Source: Nostoc sp. FACHB-892 (GTDB lineage Bacteria; Cyanobacteriota; Cyanobacteriia; Cyanobacteriales; Nostocaceae). From it: a stretch of DNA of 57,110 nt. The stretch covers positions 1 to 57,110 of the forward strand of contig NZ_JACJTR010000039.1 of the NCBI RefSeq assembly GCF_014698795.1. The letters are read 5' to 3'. Numbering within the stretch: position 1 is the first letter of the stretch; each line of letters begins with the position of its first letter. The notes under the pieces are model-generated. The model was not told where the DNA came from and ran no database searches. It worked only from the letters and a program-made list of their open reading frames with translations. The position numbers and the translations under genes were made by a program. Shown here piece after piece: positions 32,867 to 42,012 of this stretch.

Positions 32867-33631
32867 ATGCAACAGGAAGTTTTAAGCAAACAGTTGGATT
32901 TATCAGCCTTACTCCATGATGTGTCAAATTCTTTTAAAGGGGCATCGTTGATTGTAAATCAGTTAATTGATGGCGCTTATGGATATTCTTTAGAAGAAAT
33001 CAGACCATTTCTGATAGCCCTACGAGATACTAATGACCGGGGTATGAGCTTGGTTGAAGCTAACAGAGTCTCTCAAGAAGCTAAACCAGTAACAGTAGCT
33101 CAGTTTGATATGTTGAGTTTTTTACAAACAACTTATTCTCTATTCAAGCCAATAGCGCAGTATCATTCCTTGAATCTCCATTATGAAACTCAATCATCGT
33201 ACAAGCATGGAACGCAAGTACGGGGTGACAGCATAAGTATTGACAGAATGCTGTGTAATCTTGTGACAAATGCTATTAAGTACACTCTTGCCGGAGATAT
33301 CTTTTTAAGGCTGCTCAATCAAGAAGATGATTTAGCCATCGAAATTGAAGATACTGGCTGTGGAATTGCCGCAGAACAACTATCAAATATATTTATCCCA
33401 TTATGGCGAGCGCCAAATAGCAATTTATTACATCAATCAGGGATGGGATTAGGACTGTACATCGCCTTATGTGTGGCTCATGCTCATGGTTTGAGGATAA
33501 GCGTAAACTCAGTAGCTAAACAAGGAACCAAATTCACCATTATATTTCCTTACAAAGATGACGGGATCTATGGGGTTGATGGTAGGATGTTGCCCAAATC
33601 AAGTCGCTCTGCTCCAATTCGTAATTGCTAA
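32867..33631 (+). CDS. Soluble sensor histidine kinase without a sensory domain
   Basis: A 254-residue kinase core. The H-box is LLHDVSNSF with predicted phosphoacceptor His17. The N-box (MLCNLVTNAIKYT), G1 (DTGCGIA) and G2 (GMGLGLYIA) boxes are intact. No membrane segment, PAS or GAF domain precedes the H-box, so it must sense through a partner or a cytoplasmic cue. The last few residues (SAPIRNC) are encoded inside an AATTCGT-type repeat, which seems to have replaced the original end. It probably phosphorylates the divergent NarL-type regulator. Confidence 0.82.
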   Translation: MQQEVLSKQLDLSALLHDVSNSFKGASLIVNQLIDGAYGYSLEEIRPFLIALRDTNDRGMSLVEANRVSQEAKPVTVAQFDMLSFLQTTYSLFKPIAQYHSLNLHYETQSSYKHGTQVRGDSISIDRMLCNLVTNAIKYTLAGDIFLRLLNQEDDLAIEIEDTGCGIAAEQLSNIFIPLWRAPNSNLLHQSGMGLGLYIALCVAHAHGLRISVNSVAKQGTKFTIIFPYKDDGIYGVDGRMLPKSSRSAPIRNC

Positions 33632-33794
33632 TTCGTAATTCGTAATTAATACCCCATGAATAAATTCAGGGGCTTAGAATATAGAGCGGGAGCATTTCTT
33701 TGTCTTCCATAACTGATATTGGGGCTTATTCCCGAATGAACTAATTATTAATTTTGTTCGTAATTACGAATTACGAATTACGAATTACGAATTA
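33616..33794. repeat. Inverted AATTCGT tandem repeats bracketing a 110-bp unit
   Basis: AATTCGTAA-type repeats at 33616-33648 and their complement (TTACGAATT repeated) at 33757-33794 face each other across about 108 bp. The interior contains a CCC-TGAAT-ATTCA-GGG hairpin near 33652-33672. The left array forms the end of the histidine kinase gene. Such short tandem repeats are typical of Nostoc-type genomes; the inverted arrangement would fold as one long stem. Confidence 0.65.
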
Positions 33795-33814
33795 TTTGTC
33801 GCAGAGGTTACAAG

Positions 33815-34057
33815 ATGCGTTACCTATATGATGTGAAACTTTGGGACAGGATTGAAACAGGGGTGGAATTTCTAATTTTTGTGGCTTTGATGATAGCGGC
33901 AATCATTAAACTGGGGCACAACGATTTTCTACAAGCATTGTTTTACATAGTATTAGCTGTAATCATCTCACCTTGGTCACAATTCGAGCGGGTGACTAAG
34001 CGATATGTCTTAGTAAGTGCGTACATTCTTGGGTTGTTTGTCGGGTATTTTAGTTAG
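33815..34057 (+). CDS. Small membrane protein with two or three segments
   Basis: An 80-residue protein with GAGG eight bases before its ATG. After a basic/aromatic start (MRYLYDVKLWDRIE) come hydrophobic stretches VEFLIFVALMIAAIIKL, ALFYIVLAVIISP and YVLVSAYILGLFVGYF. No family is recognised. Its end overlaps the end of the convergent gene by 4 bp. Confidence 0.6.
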   Translation: MRYLYDVKLWDRIETGVEFLIFVALMIAAIIKLGHNDFLQALFYIVLAVIISPWSQFERVTKRYVLVSAYILGLFVGYFS

Positions 34058-34824
34058 TCTAACTCTGGGCCGTCGGGAGAACGCTCGTTTTGTTGTTGCT
34101 GTGGCTGTTGCTGTTGCACTCTTATATCAAAGTTGATCAGCTTTTGTGTTTCTTGTGGTGAAAGGTGATTGTGTATTACCTTGTATTCTTCCTCTTCTTC
34201 TACTTTATAAGCACTAAAAGCCGATTGATTATCACTTTTGCGCCAAACAGTCAGACGCTGCATACCTTCTCTCATCAACAAATTTAATTGATAAGCCATA
34301 CCTTCATAGACCCGACCGCCAATAGTATCTTGTCCCTTTATAACGACAATATTCATCAGTGCCGGAATCAGAGATTTTTTAGCAACCTCATCATTTTCAC
34401 TCTCAACCGATTTTGACTGTTGGCTGTCAACAAAAGGCAGTTTGCGCCCTTTAGTTTCTAATATCTGCTGCAAGAATGTCTTTTTCTTTTCATTGATCAA
34501 ATCTTCAACTCTTGTTGAGTTATCTATATCAGGTGTTTCCTCGGATTTATTTAAACCAAATTTTTGGGCGTACTCTTGGTAGTATTTTTCCTTAAGGGAT
34601 TGCCTGTAATCTTCAGTACTTTGAGTATTTTGGGACACAGATAAAGTATTTCTCACCTCACCAATAATGTTTTCGCGCTCTGTAGTGTCTAGTGCGGGGG
34701 TTATTGACGGTGAAGGTGGGTGTTTCTCCATCATCAGCGCTAGTCTGTAGGCCATTTGGTTGTCAGAAAAGCCACTGTTGCGGTTGATGATAGTGATGGT
34801 TTGGGCAACTGAGCTAGATTGCAT
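34054..34824 (-). CDS. Hypothetical charged protein at the end of the transfer operon
   Basis: A 256-residue soluble protein. It has a Ser/Thr-rich start, a Lys/Glu-rich middle (SLKEKYYQEYAQKFG), and a more structured C-terminal part (ALMNIVVIKGQDTIGGRVYEG to TVWRKSDNQ). The tail is Gln/Pro-rich (QQQQPQQQQ), encoded by CAA/CAG runs. No family is recognised. It starts 5 bp after the DUF3854 gene and is the last gene of the long reverse series, so a relaxosome or transfer-associated role is possible. Confidence 0.6.
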   Translation of the reverse strand: MQSSSVAQTITIINRNSGFSDNQMAYRLALMMEKHPPSPSITPALDTTERENIIGEVRNTLSVSQNTQSTEDYRQSLKEKYYQEYAQKFGLNKSEETPDIDNSTRVEDLINEKKKTFLQQILETKGRKLPFVDSQQSKSVESENDEVAKKSLIPALMNIVVIKGQDTIGGRVYEGMAYQLNLLMREGMQRLTVWRKSDNQSAFSAYKVEEEEEYKVIHNHLSPQETQKLINFDIRVQQQQPQQQQNERSPDGPELD

Positions 34825-34829
34825 AGATA

Positions 34830-37800
34830 TTACAATTCTAATTCCTGTGAATTAGTAGTAGGTTGCTGCGGGTGAGATTTTTGGGAATGTACTTCAACCT
34901 TGGGCGTATAAGTATTGTTAATAACCTGGCTACGAGTCTTGAGCAAATCCTGAATCACATCACTCAAAGGAGGAAGTGAGATATTCGTTTGCCCAATGTT
35001 CTGCTGCTCGAATTGACTTTGAAGGAGAATTTTCTGGTAAAGTTCACGTTGCTCCCCAATAGTCAGCTTGCCAGTTTTTGAAAGTTTTTCCCGCAAAGGG
35101 TTGTTGTACTGATTGGCAACACTAGACCAAGTTTTATTAGTTTCTAAACCGTGCCAATGAGAGGCAATACCAGGGTGAAGAGGCACGGGTGTATCACGTT
35201 TCGGGTCAGAAGAAAACTGTGGCTGTGCTTCTGTAAGAACCTGCTCTCGCAAATCATTAACAATGTGAGCTAATGGTGGAAGCACAATATCAGTACGCCC
35301 AAAGTGATTGATTTCACTCCAAGCAAGATTTTGAATTTGCTGGTAAAGTTCACGCTGTTCACCAACAGTTAACTTTCCAGTTTGCTGAATTTTAGATTGA
35401 AATTCTAAATGTCCTTGCGCTACAGTCTCATGACTTGAACCATCTTTTTCTAACTGCTCCCAATACTGTTTCAAAACTGGATGTAGTGGTAGCAAAACTT
35501 TATCTAAGTTAGAAGAAAAATTTGGTTGTGATGGTGTTGTGCTGTTAGGTGTTGGTGTAGTTGAGTGTGATACAGCGTTCTGTTGTTTTGGAGAATTAAA
35601 GCTTGCTTCTTGTGGGTGTGATTGTGTCTTGCGATCTGGTGCGTTGGGTGTAGGTTGAGTAGATTGGTGTGACTGCTCCTCGTCTAAATTACGGGTAATT
35701 TCGGGATGAACGGGCAAGTCGATGTCACGGGTGTCTGTCGGGTTGCCAAATAATGCTTTGTAATTAATATGCAGTTTTTGAGCCAACAGTCTTAATTTCT
35801 CCAAATCAGCTTCAGTGATAGCCATCGCTTGGACTTGATGAGTCATCCCAGTTTCAGTTTTCTCAAACTGAAAGCGAACAGCTTCCCGATTTGTACCATT
35901 GTGTTCAGTTTTGAGTAATTGCAGAGTAGATATATTGTCAGTGGTTTGCCGAAAAAGAATCCGGTAATTGCCCAAGCTTAAATCGTCTTGCCCAAAATTA
36001 GTAATAGTTTGGGTCAGGATTTTTAATACCTCTTTTTCTTTGAAACTTTCTAAAATGTTATGTGTACCTTTAGGGGAGAGCGAGGAAAGAGTAGATGCAA
36101 TTTTGCGCGGGTCTTCATCGACGGAAGGTAGTTGTTTCCCGGCTTTAAGGTAATCTGCGATCAACAAAAACTCTTGTCTTTCAATAGGCAGGATGTTAAT
36201 TTGTTTTTCTCTCCAAATTTTTTGCTCATCCTTTATTTCTGTGTAAGAAAGTTTAATATTGCCTACGTGTCCCCATTTATCAGCTTGAAAAGTCATTAAC
36301 TCTACATCATCATGACGACGATAGATGCTGTATTTATCAGCACCATGATTCTTGATTACAAAAGCATCAGCATGGTAGATTTTGCCACTGGTCTGCTGTT
36401 GTTCATCTTTAGCCTCAACACCATATTTTTTTAACAAAGTATAAGCAGCAAAAGCTATTTGTTTATTCTCACTAGCTTCTAGGCGCTTTCTAAAAAAATT
36501 AGGCTCATAAAGTGTAACATTTTCTTTTTTAGCCCAAGAAGAACTGGTTACAGCAGTTTCAGTTGGCTGGGCTGGCTCAGGGGCAACATCTATATGAATA
36601 ATGTCTGAATCAATCACTTTTATATCTATAATTTGTGAACCAAGGTCAATAGGTGATTTAGCACGACTTTTTTTAAATACACCAATGTTTGGTTCTAATT
36701 CGGAAGCATCTGTCACAGTAGAGTCTCCTTTTTGTTGATCAATTGTTTTGACTGTGCCATCTTTGAGCTTGATAGTAAAACGTAAACTATCAAGTTGATT
36801 TTGATGCCATGACTCTAGAGCTATAGCCCCAGCAGATAACTTTTCAAAACTTTCTCCTCCCTGTGCCACTATAAAATCATCTACACCCTTATCCGGCCCT
36901 GGCAGCGTTACTACTTTAACGACAGCACCAAATTCTTGTAATAAGCTTCCTGTTTTCCAAATATCTCTTTGGATATTGAGTTTAGTTTCAGGCTTAGTTT
37001 CATAATCAAAGCAGATTTTGATTTCTCTACCCTTAGTAGCGAAAACAGTCAACTCATCAGCTAGATAAGAATCATCAATTTTCTGACCCCATTCATTTTT
37101 AGGTGAACGGTATCCGGCGGAAATTCCTGGTAGTCCGATGGCTGCGTGACCTTGGCTTAACAGACTAGCCGCTTTCTTCGCGCCCTCTGTAATGACGAGT
37201 GGAATATTGTGTTTGCACACACAATACCAAAAACCACTCAAGCGATCGCTGTCGGTGGGGTTTACTCCAGCTTTTGAGTAAATATTTTGGGCAATCACGC
37301 TTGGGACATCTAGCAAGAAAATACTCAAATCAACTGATGGTGGATGCTCATATTTGATGAACTTGCCTTCAACCGCAACAGTGAAGCCATCTTTTTTTAC
37401 GGTTTTGGGTCTGGGGCGGTTTGGCTTATAGCATCCCCATTCTTTAATTTGAGGTTGCTCACCAGGGGTAAGATTAGCAAATGTGCGCGGATCTACTCCT
37501 GAATTACACCACCAGCCACCTGCATCTAGGTGGGAATAGAGTTCTAAAAGCCTAGTAGAGAGGCTACCTGTATTTGTACGTGAGAGTTTGTCGCTGATCA
37601 TCAGCCGTTCCCAAGCTTCATGTTCGCCACCGACATAGCTAAAATGAAGACTAGAGAAGTTGAGATGTGCAATTTCTGGTGCGATCGCGCTGCCTACTAC
37701 TAGCTCGTGCCAATGTTGCGGATCAATATGTTCTGGGTGATGAGGGATATGTTGATTATTTTGTGGCTCAAGTTTTTCACTAGTTATAGGAATTGTGTGG

Positions 37801-38495
37801 TCGATGACAATCTTTGTTGTTAAATTCTCATCTGCAATGTCATAAGAATTAATGACTCTTAGAGGGTGACTCTGGTTATCAACTTCATTGTTGGCGCTGG
37901 TTTGGTCAATCAAATCCTCATCTACAAACTCAGGAGAATTATCAACACTCCCTTCATTTGATTGTGATGATGTATCTTTAAGTTCATCTTCACCTGTTAA
38001 AAAAACATTTCTCTGGATGGAAGCATTTAAATCTAGATTTTCTTGGTCTTGGATAGGTAGATATTCCTGGGGATTTTGAGAATCGAATGGTATAGTTAAA
38101 AACTCAACAGATGTGGCAGAAGGCGGAAGAATTAAGGGGGAATTGGGGTTGGGTAAAACTGGAGGTAAATCAGGTTCAGGAGGAAAATTTGACAGTGTTA
38201 TATCATTACTACCGGGGAGAAGTTTAGGCAATAAATATGCCATCATCTCTTCTACTTGTTCTATTTCCTCATCTGTTACACCTTCAAAGTTATTTTTAGA
38301 CCATTTCCAACCACCATCCTCATCAGGAGTAAGGAAATAAGTTTCTTCTCCTATTTCAATTCGACATTTTAAATCAATAGCTGATTCGATTGATTTATAA
38401 ATAAACTCTCCTAAAGGATAAATAAAAGCTCTAATAAAATGCTGACTAGCTCTAGCGTAAGCAGAAGTGAGTTGCAAATGTCGTTCATCAAACAT
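34830..38495 (-). CDS. DUF3854 (Toprim-like) plasmid protein with C-terminal tandem repeats
   Basis: A 1221-residue protein. Around residues 375-555 is a DUF3854/Toprim-like region with ITEGAKKAASLLSQGHAAIG, then CFDYETKPETK and PDKGVDDFI, as in cyanobacterial plasmid replication proteins and primases. No Walker A motif is visible, so the helicase half of full-length CyRepA1-like replication proteins is absent. A Pro/Ser-rich linker leads to two related segments of about 80 residues near 1000-1085 and 1100-1185, sharing LHP…GKLTxGEQRELYQ and LPPL. Lying in the T4SS operon beside a relaxase-fold gene, it may prime or process transferred DNA. The replication-initiator alternative is less likely. 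Confidence 0.65.
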   Translation of the reverse strand: MFDERHLQLTSAYARASQHFIRAFIYPLGEFIYKSIESAIDLKCRIEIGEETYFLTPDEDGGWKWSKNNFEGVTDEEIEQVEEMMAYLLPKLLPGSNDITLSNFPPEPDLPPVLPNPNSPLILPPSATSVEFLTIPFDSQNPQEYLPIQDQENLDLNASIQRNVFLTGEDELKDTSSQSNEGSVDNSPEFVDEDLIDQTSANNEVDNQSHPLRVINSYDIADENLTTKIVIDHTIPITSEKLEPQNNQHIPHHPEHIDPQHWHELVVGSAIAPEIAHLNFSSLHFSYVGGEHEAWERLMISDKLSRTNTGSLSTRLLELYSHLDAGGWWCNSGVDPRTFANLTPGEQPQIKEWGCYKPNRPRPKTVKKDGFTVAVEGKFIKYEHPPSVDLSIFLLDVPSVIAQNIYSKAGVNPTDSDRLSGFWYCVCKHNIPLVITEGAKKAASLLSQGHAAIGLPGISAGYRSPKNEWGQKIDDSYLADELTVFATKGREIKICFDYETKPETKLNIQRDIWKTGSLLQEFGAVVKVVTLPGPDKGVDDFIVAQGGESFEKLSAGAIALESWHQNQLDSLRFTIKLKDGTVKTIDQQKGDSTVTDASELEPNIGVFKKSRAKSPIDLGSQIIDIKVIDSDIIHIDVAPEPAQPTETAVTSSSWAKKENVTLYEPNFFRKRLEASENKQIAFAAYTLLKKYGVEAKDEQQQTSGKIYHADAFVIKNHGADKYSIYRRHDDVELMTFQADKWGHVGNIKLSYTEIKDEQKIWREKQINILPIERQEFLLIADYLKAGKQLPSVDEDPRKIASTLSSLSPKGTHNILESFKEKEVLKILTQTITNFGQDDLSLGNYRILFRQTTDNISTLQLLKTEHNGTNREAVRFQFEKTETGMTHQVQAMAITEADLEKLRLLAQKLHINYKALFGNPTDTRDIDLPVHPEITRNLDEEQSHQSTQPTPNAPDRKTQSHPQEASFNSPKQQNAVSHSTTPTPNSTTPSQPNFSSNLDKVLLPLHPVLKQYWEQLEKDGSSHETVAQGHLEFQSKIQQTGKLTVGEQRELYQQIQNLAWSEINHFGRTDIVLPPLAHIVNDLREQVLTEAQPQFSSDPKRDTPVPLHPGIASHWHGLETNKTWSSVANQYNNPLREKLSKTGKLTIGEQRELYQKILLQSQFEQQNIGQTNISLPPLSDVIQDLLKTRSQVINNTYTPKVEVHSQKSHPQQPTTNSQELEL

Positions 38496-38542
38496 ATTTT
38501 TTATTAGTTATTTATACACTGTGCCTTGTGCTGTACTCTTGT

Positions 38543-39031
38543 TTAAGAACAACAGTTGCAGCGGATCTGCAAGTATTTATTATTAGCAGGGTTTTCTAAG
38601 ATCCGAGAACAAGATTGACGTAAAACCTCATATTGTTGCCAGTTAGCCCCCAAGTATTTGATATCAATGAGCTTACCTTCTGGAGTAACCCGATTAAAAA
38701 CAATATGAATGTAAACATTACTTGGATTAATATCGAAAAAACAAATGTACTGCAAATCATGCCAGCCAATACCGTGAATATATTGATTAACAATTTGAAT
38801 ACATAATTGTTGATTTAGTTTGATATAAATATTTTTCAAACTGATAATAATATATATTCCCAAACTCTTAAGTCTTGGTCTAGTTCCAGACAAGGTATTA
38901 AAATTGTCAATGATTTGAGTTGGAGGAATATTAATGTCAATGAAGCTACCATTAGCGAGAATATACTGCTGAGATAAAGTTTTGATTAAGTCAAAATTAT
39001 CAATCTTCAATTCTTCAATAGTCATTTTCAT
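38543..39031 (-). CDS. Relaxase-fold (MobP/VirD2-like) protein with degraded catalytic motif
   Basis: A 162-residue protein. YIIISLK…QIVNQYIHGIG…FFDINPSNVYIHIVFNRVTPEGKLI follows the layout of VirD2/MobP relaxases, whose motif III is H-x-D-x-x-H-V-H-x-x-x-N-R-x-x-x-x-G-K. Here the HxH pair reads Tyr-Ile-His, so one metal-binding His is lost, while NRVTPEGK is kept. The start at 39031 (after the VirD4 stop) is preferred to 39085. Without the triad it probably cannot nick DNA and may be an accessory or structural protein, or a decayed relaxase; the MobV protein would be the active enzyme. Confidence 0.6.
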   Translation of the reverse strand: MKMTIEELKIDNFDLIKTLSQQYILANGSFIDINIPPTQIIDNFNTLSGTRPRLKSLGIYIIISLKNIYIKLNQQLCIQIVNQYIHGIGWHDLQYICFFDINPSNVYIHIVFNRVTPEGKLIDIKYLGANWQQYEVLRQSCSRILENPANNKYLQIRCNCCS

Positions 39032-39035
39032 AATA

Positions 39036-40811
39036 TTAAAACCCGATATCAGGAGGAACTTGGTCTTGATTAACCATACTGCCAACGTCTTTTGATGTCA
39101 GACCGGAATTATTAGAAACAGCTTGAGGATTTTGGGGAATGGGAAAGCGCAAATCAACTTGCTTAACTCGCAAAGCTAAATCTTGCCCAGAGGGAAATTT
39201 CTGTGTACTCTTTCTAGCTAACAAACTGACAATCCTTGCCCATTTAAGTTGATTGTATTTATCAATATTTTTGAGCAACTCATTAATTTTGATAGTTTTG
39301 AGTAAAGGAACAGACCCCTCCTTTTTATTGGCATAAGCCGGATTAATAAAAACACATTTGCCAGCAATTAGTTTGAGAAATTGAGCCGATTCAAAAAGCT
39401 TTCTAGTTTTCTCTTGGTCGCTGATGCTCGTGCTATTATTTTTACCCCCAGTAGAACGGCTTTTTTGCTTGTACTTAATCTCTTCATCACCTAAGAAGCT
39501 GGAAAACAATTGCGCCGACTCGTTCTCACCAGGATTAAAGATGAATTTAGTGCTGCAAGCGCCAAGGATAGCTTTAGCAATATCCTTACCGTAGTTCTTC
39601 TCAAGCTGCCCCATATTTTGGAAGCCGATAAGACCGCAGAAGCCCTCAGAGCGAGATTCGTTGAGCCACCTATATAAATCAGGTAAGTAAATCGAGGGTA
39701 ATTCATCCAGTGCAACGATCAGTGGATCTTTCCGTTTTTTGGCAATATTTCGGGCGATGGTCATGTGTAAAATGCTGGTCATGAGAGGCCCTACTGCATC
39801 TCGGCGCTCTCTATCTAACCCAAAGATAATCATTTGCTTACCTTTAATTTCTAAAGGCAAAGTCGTCTTTCCAATGAAACAGCCCAAGGTGTTTTTGGCC
39901 ATAAAGCGAGTGAACATGATGCTGGCAGTTGCAACAATCCCGGCAACGGTTTTTTCACTAGCTGCGGAACTGAACAGTTGCCCAAAGGCAATTTTTACCC
40001 AAGGATTGAGAGAAGCAGCCATCAGGCGTTTGACCATTTGTTCGCTAGAAAGTATCGCGGCGCAAGTCATAACATCTGCGAATTGACCGAACTCTTTAGC
40101 TAACATCAGAATTGCCTGAGTCAACTGATCACCCGACGGGCCAAAGAACCCATCTTCAGTTGAATTGCCCAGAAGTCGGAAATTCTTATTGATAACAGTG
40201 GAAATTTGTCGGGAGGATTCGGCATCACTACTATCCCGGAGAAAATCTAAAGGATTGCAAACTTCAGATTCAGGAAATCCAGGTGCAAAGATGTGAACAT
40301 CATAGCCCTTGTATTTGGCGTATGCAGCAACTTTCGCTTGAGAAGGATATTTAAAGTCATAAACTATACATGGAAATTCTTGATCAATTGCCGAGTAAAT
40401 CATCGGGTTAATGGCGCTGAATGTTTTACCACTACCGGGAGCGCCGATGACTGCCGTACCCCGTTGCACATCAGGAATATAAAAAGTAGTGCCATCACCT
40501 TTTCCTTGATGCTTACCAATGTAAAGTGCAGCACTATCACATTGGGGATTGGCAATTTGCAAGATGGCTTTTTTCTGAGCAGTAGCAGTTTCTTTACCAC
40601 CACCCCAATAACTGGTAGCGATTTTCTTTTTGTTAGAGTCGCCAAAAAATACCCTCATCAAAATATAAGCACCAAGCAAGGACAAAACTGTTAGTCCATT
40701 GGGGGTGAAAAGAGAGTAAGTGTACTTGCCAATTGCGTCTGAAGGATTTTGTAATTGCTCAAATCGAAATCCTTGAGGATTAGCGCTATTTACTTTGAAA
40801 GATTTGCTCAT
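39036..40811 (-). CDS. virD4: Type IV coupling protein (VirD4/TraD family)
   Basis: A 591-residue inner-membrane ATPase that docks the relaxosome to the secretion channel. One or two N-terminal membrane segments (TVLSLLGAYILMRVFF) precede the nucleotide-binding domain with Walker A GAPGSGKT at 123-130 and Walker B LIVALDELPS. FQNMGQLEKNYG is a typical motif III region. The ATG at 40811 (MSKSFKV) is used. A frame extending to 41045 would overlap the previous gene by 230 bp. It lies two bases from the upstream gene, within the transfer operon. Confidence 0.88.
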   Translation of the reverse strand: MSKSFKVNSANPQGFRFEQLQNPSDAIGKYTYSLFTPNGLTVLSLLGAYILMRVFFGDSNKKKIATSYWGGGKETATAQKKAILQIANPQCDSAALYIGKHQGKGDGTTFYIPDVQRGTAVIGAPGSGKTFSAINPMIYSAIDQEFPCIVYDFKYPSQAKVAAYAKYKGYDVHIFAPGFPESEVCNPLDFLRDSSDAESSRQISTVINKNFRLLGNSTEDGFFGPSGDQLTQAILMLAKEFGQFADVMTCAAILSSEQMVKRLMAASLNPWVKIAFGQLFSSAASEKTVAGIVATASIMFTRFMAKNTLGCFIGKTTLPLEIKGKQMIIFGLDRERRDAVGPLMTSILHMTIARNIAKKRKDPLIVALDELPSIYLPDLYRWLNESRSEGFCGLIGFQNMGQLEKNYGKDIAKAILGACSTKFIFNPGENESAQLFSSFLGDEEIKYKQKSRSTGGKNNSTSISDQEKTRKLFESAQFLKLIAGKCVFINPAYANKKEGSVPLLKTIKINELLKNIDKYNQLKWARIVSLLARKSTQKFPSGQDLALRVKQVDLRFPIPQNPQAVSNNSGLTSKDVGSMVNQDQVPPDIGF

Positions 40812-40812
40812 T

Positions 40813-42012
40813 TTAAGGTAGAGAATTAGGTTGACCAAGAACGATAGGGTCTTTCTCCTGGTACTCAATAAAAGGCACAGGGCCAATGAAGTATGGACTG
40901 CAAGTGCGACCAATGAAAGGGATAGTTTTACAAATACGGAAGAACATAGTAGTCTCCACCTTTCCACTGGCTTCATAAATATTCCAAACAACTTGCTTAA
41001 AGCTGGAGCCAAAGGGGTTTCGACCAGTAGGCTCTTTACCATCATTAAGAGCTTTTAAAATACCAAATCCACCATTAACCTTTTGGAATTTCCCCGATAT
41101 CCACTGTGTTCCAGTAGTCTCACCAATGCCTGACATTTCCGTATGAGCGCAATTATTTTGTAGACAGGGAACATTAAAGCCATCTTGATAGCTACCAGAT
41201 ATGGAACGGGTACGGTTAGCCTCAATATCTCCCAATGGCAGATCAACTTTGGCAACAAATGAAAGGTCAAGTGTTCGCAGTCCTGGTAGGTTATCCCAGG
41301 TGAGAGTGGACAATCCAGGTACTCCATTAATTTTGGAGTCTTGCCAATTCTCAAATCTATTAATAGATGTGTTTTGAATGTCGGAAATAGATGTTAGTGA
41401 GTAATTTTTTAAATTTATTACTCTTCCTAATGGAACGTCACGTAAACGAGAATTTCGGCTGGCGTTACCTATTGTGCCCCCAGTAATTCCAAATCTTCTC
41501 AAGAAATCGCTGACAGGTTTAACACTTCTGACATTTCTATTACCTAAACCAGGGATCGCTTTGGTTAAAGATGGTAAAGTTTGCCATTGAGTTAATTGAA
41601 AATCATCTAATGTTAACCCACTTAAATTGATTCCTTGCACTGAAGCTATGGTTGAGAGATTTAAATTTTCTATTGCTAATTGAGGTGTTTCAAAATCTCC
41701 CAGTTCCATAAACTCGCTAATGCTTTGTCCTGCCGTCCAAGTTCTGCTTTCTGTACCTCTTGTGCCTGGGTAGGTAACACTGTTACTTTCAGAAATAATC
41801 ATGTCGCTAAAACGCAAGCGCGACCAATCAGGAGTAAACCCATTAGGGAAATTGACAACGGGTACTTGTGCTGAAGCTTTGGGCAGCAAAAAGCCTACAA
41901 AAGAGTTCAATAGCCCATATCTTATGAAACTATGAATCAATAGGCTACCTAATAAACTAAAAAAGATTAAGTAACGTAAGGCGTTATCATTGAGGCGAAA
42001 AGATGATTTCAT
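40813..42012 (-). CDS. Exported protein of unknown function in the transfer operon
   Basis: A 399-residue protein with an N-terminal signal or anchor (YLIFFSLLGSLLIHSFI … LLPKASAQ). The body is Ser/Thr/Asn-rich with a leucine-repeat feel (LSTIASVQGINLSGLTLDDF) and several Cys in the C-terminal third (VPCLQNNCAH, RICKTIPFIGRTCSPYF). No family is recognised. It overlaps the upstream VirB9-like gene by 4 bp and abuts virD4, so it is almost certainly part of the transfer apparatus, perhaps a periplasmic or surface component specific to cyanobacterial systems. Confidence 0.7.
   Translation of the reverse strand: MKSSFRLNDNALRYLIFFSLLGSLLIHSFIRYGLLNSFVGFLLPKASAQVPVVNFPNGFTPDWSRLRFSDMIISESNSVTYPGTRGTESRTWTAGQSISEFMELGDFETPQLAIENLNLSTIASVQGINLSGLTLDDFQLTQWQTLPSLTKAIPGLGNRNVRSVKPVSDFLRRFGITGGTIGNASRNSRLRDVPLGRVINLKNYSLTSISDIQNTSINRFENWQDSKINGVPGLSTLTWDNLPGLRTLDLSFVAKVDLPLGDIEANRTRSISGSYQDGFNVPCLQNNCAHTEMSGIGETTGTQWISGKFQKVNGGFGILKALNDGKEPTGRNPFGSSFKQVVWNIYEASGKVETTMFFRICKTIPFIGRTCSPYFIGPVPFIEYQEKDPIVLGQPNSLP

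Noticed and set aside
40812..41045. 78-residue N-terminal extension of VirD4
   Set aside because: It overlaps the exported-protein gene for 230 bp; the ATG two bases after that gene's stop fits operon spacing.
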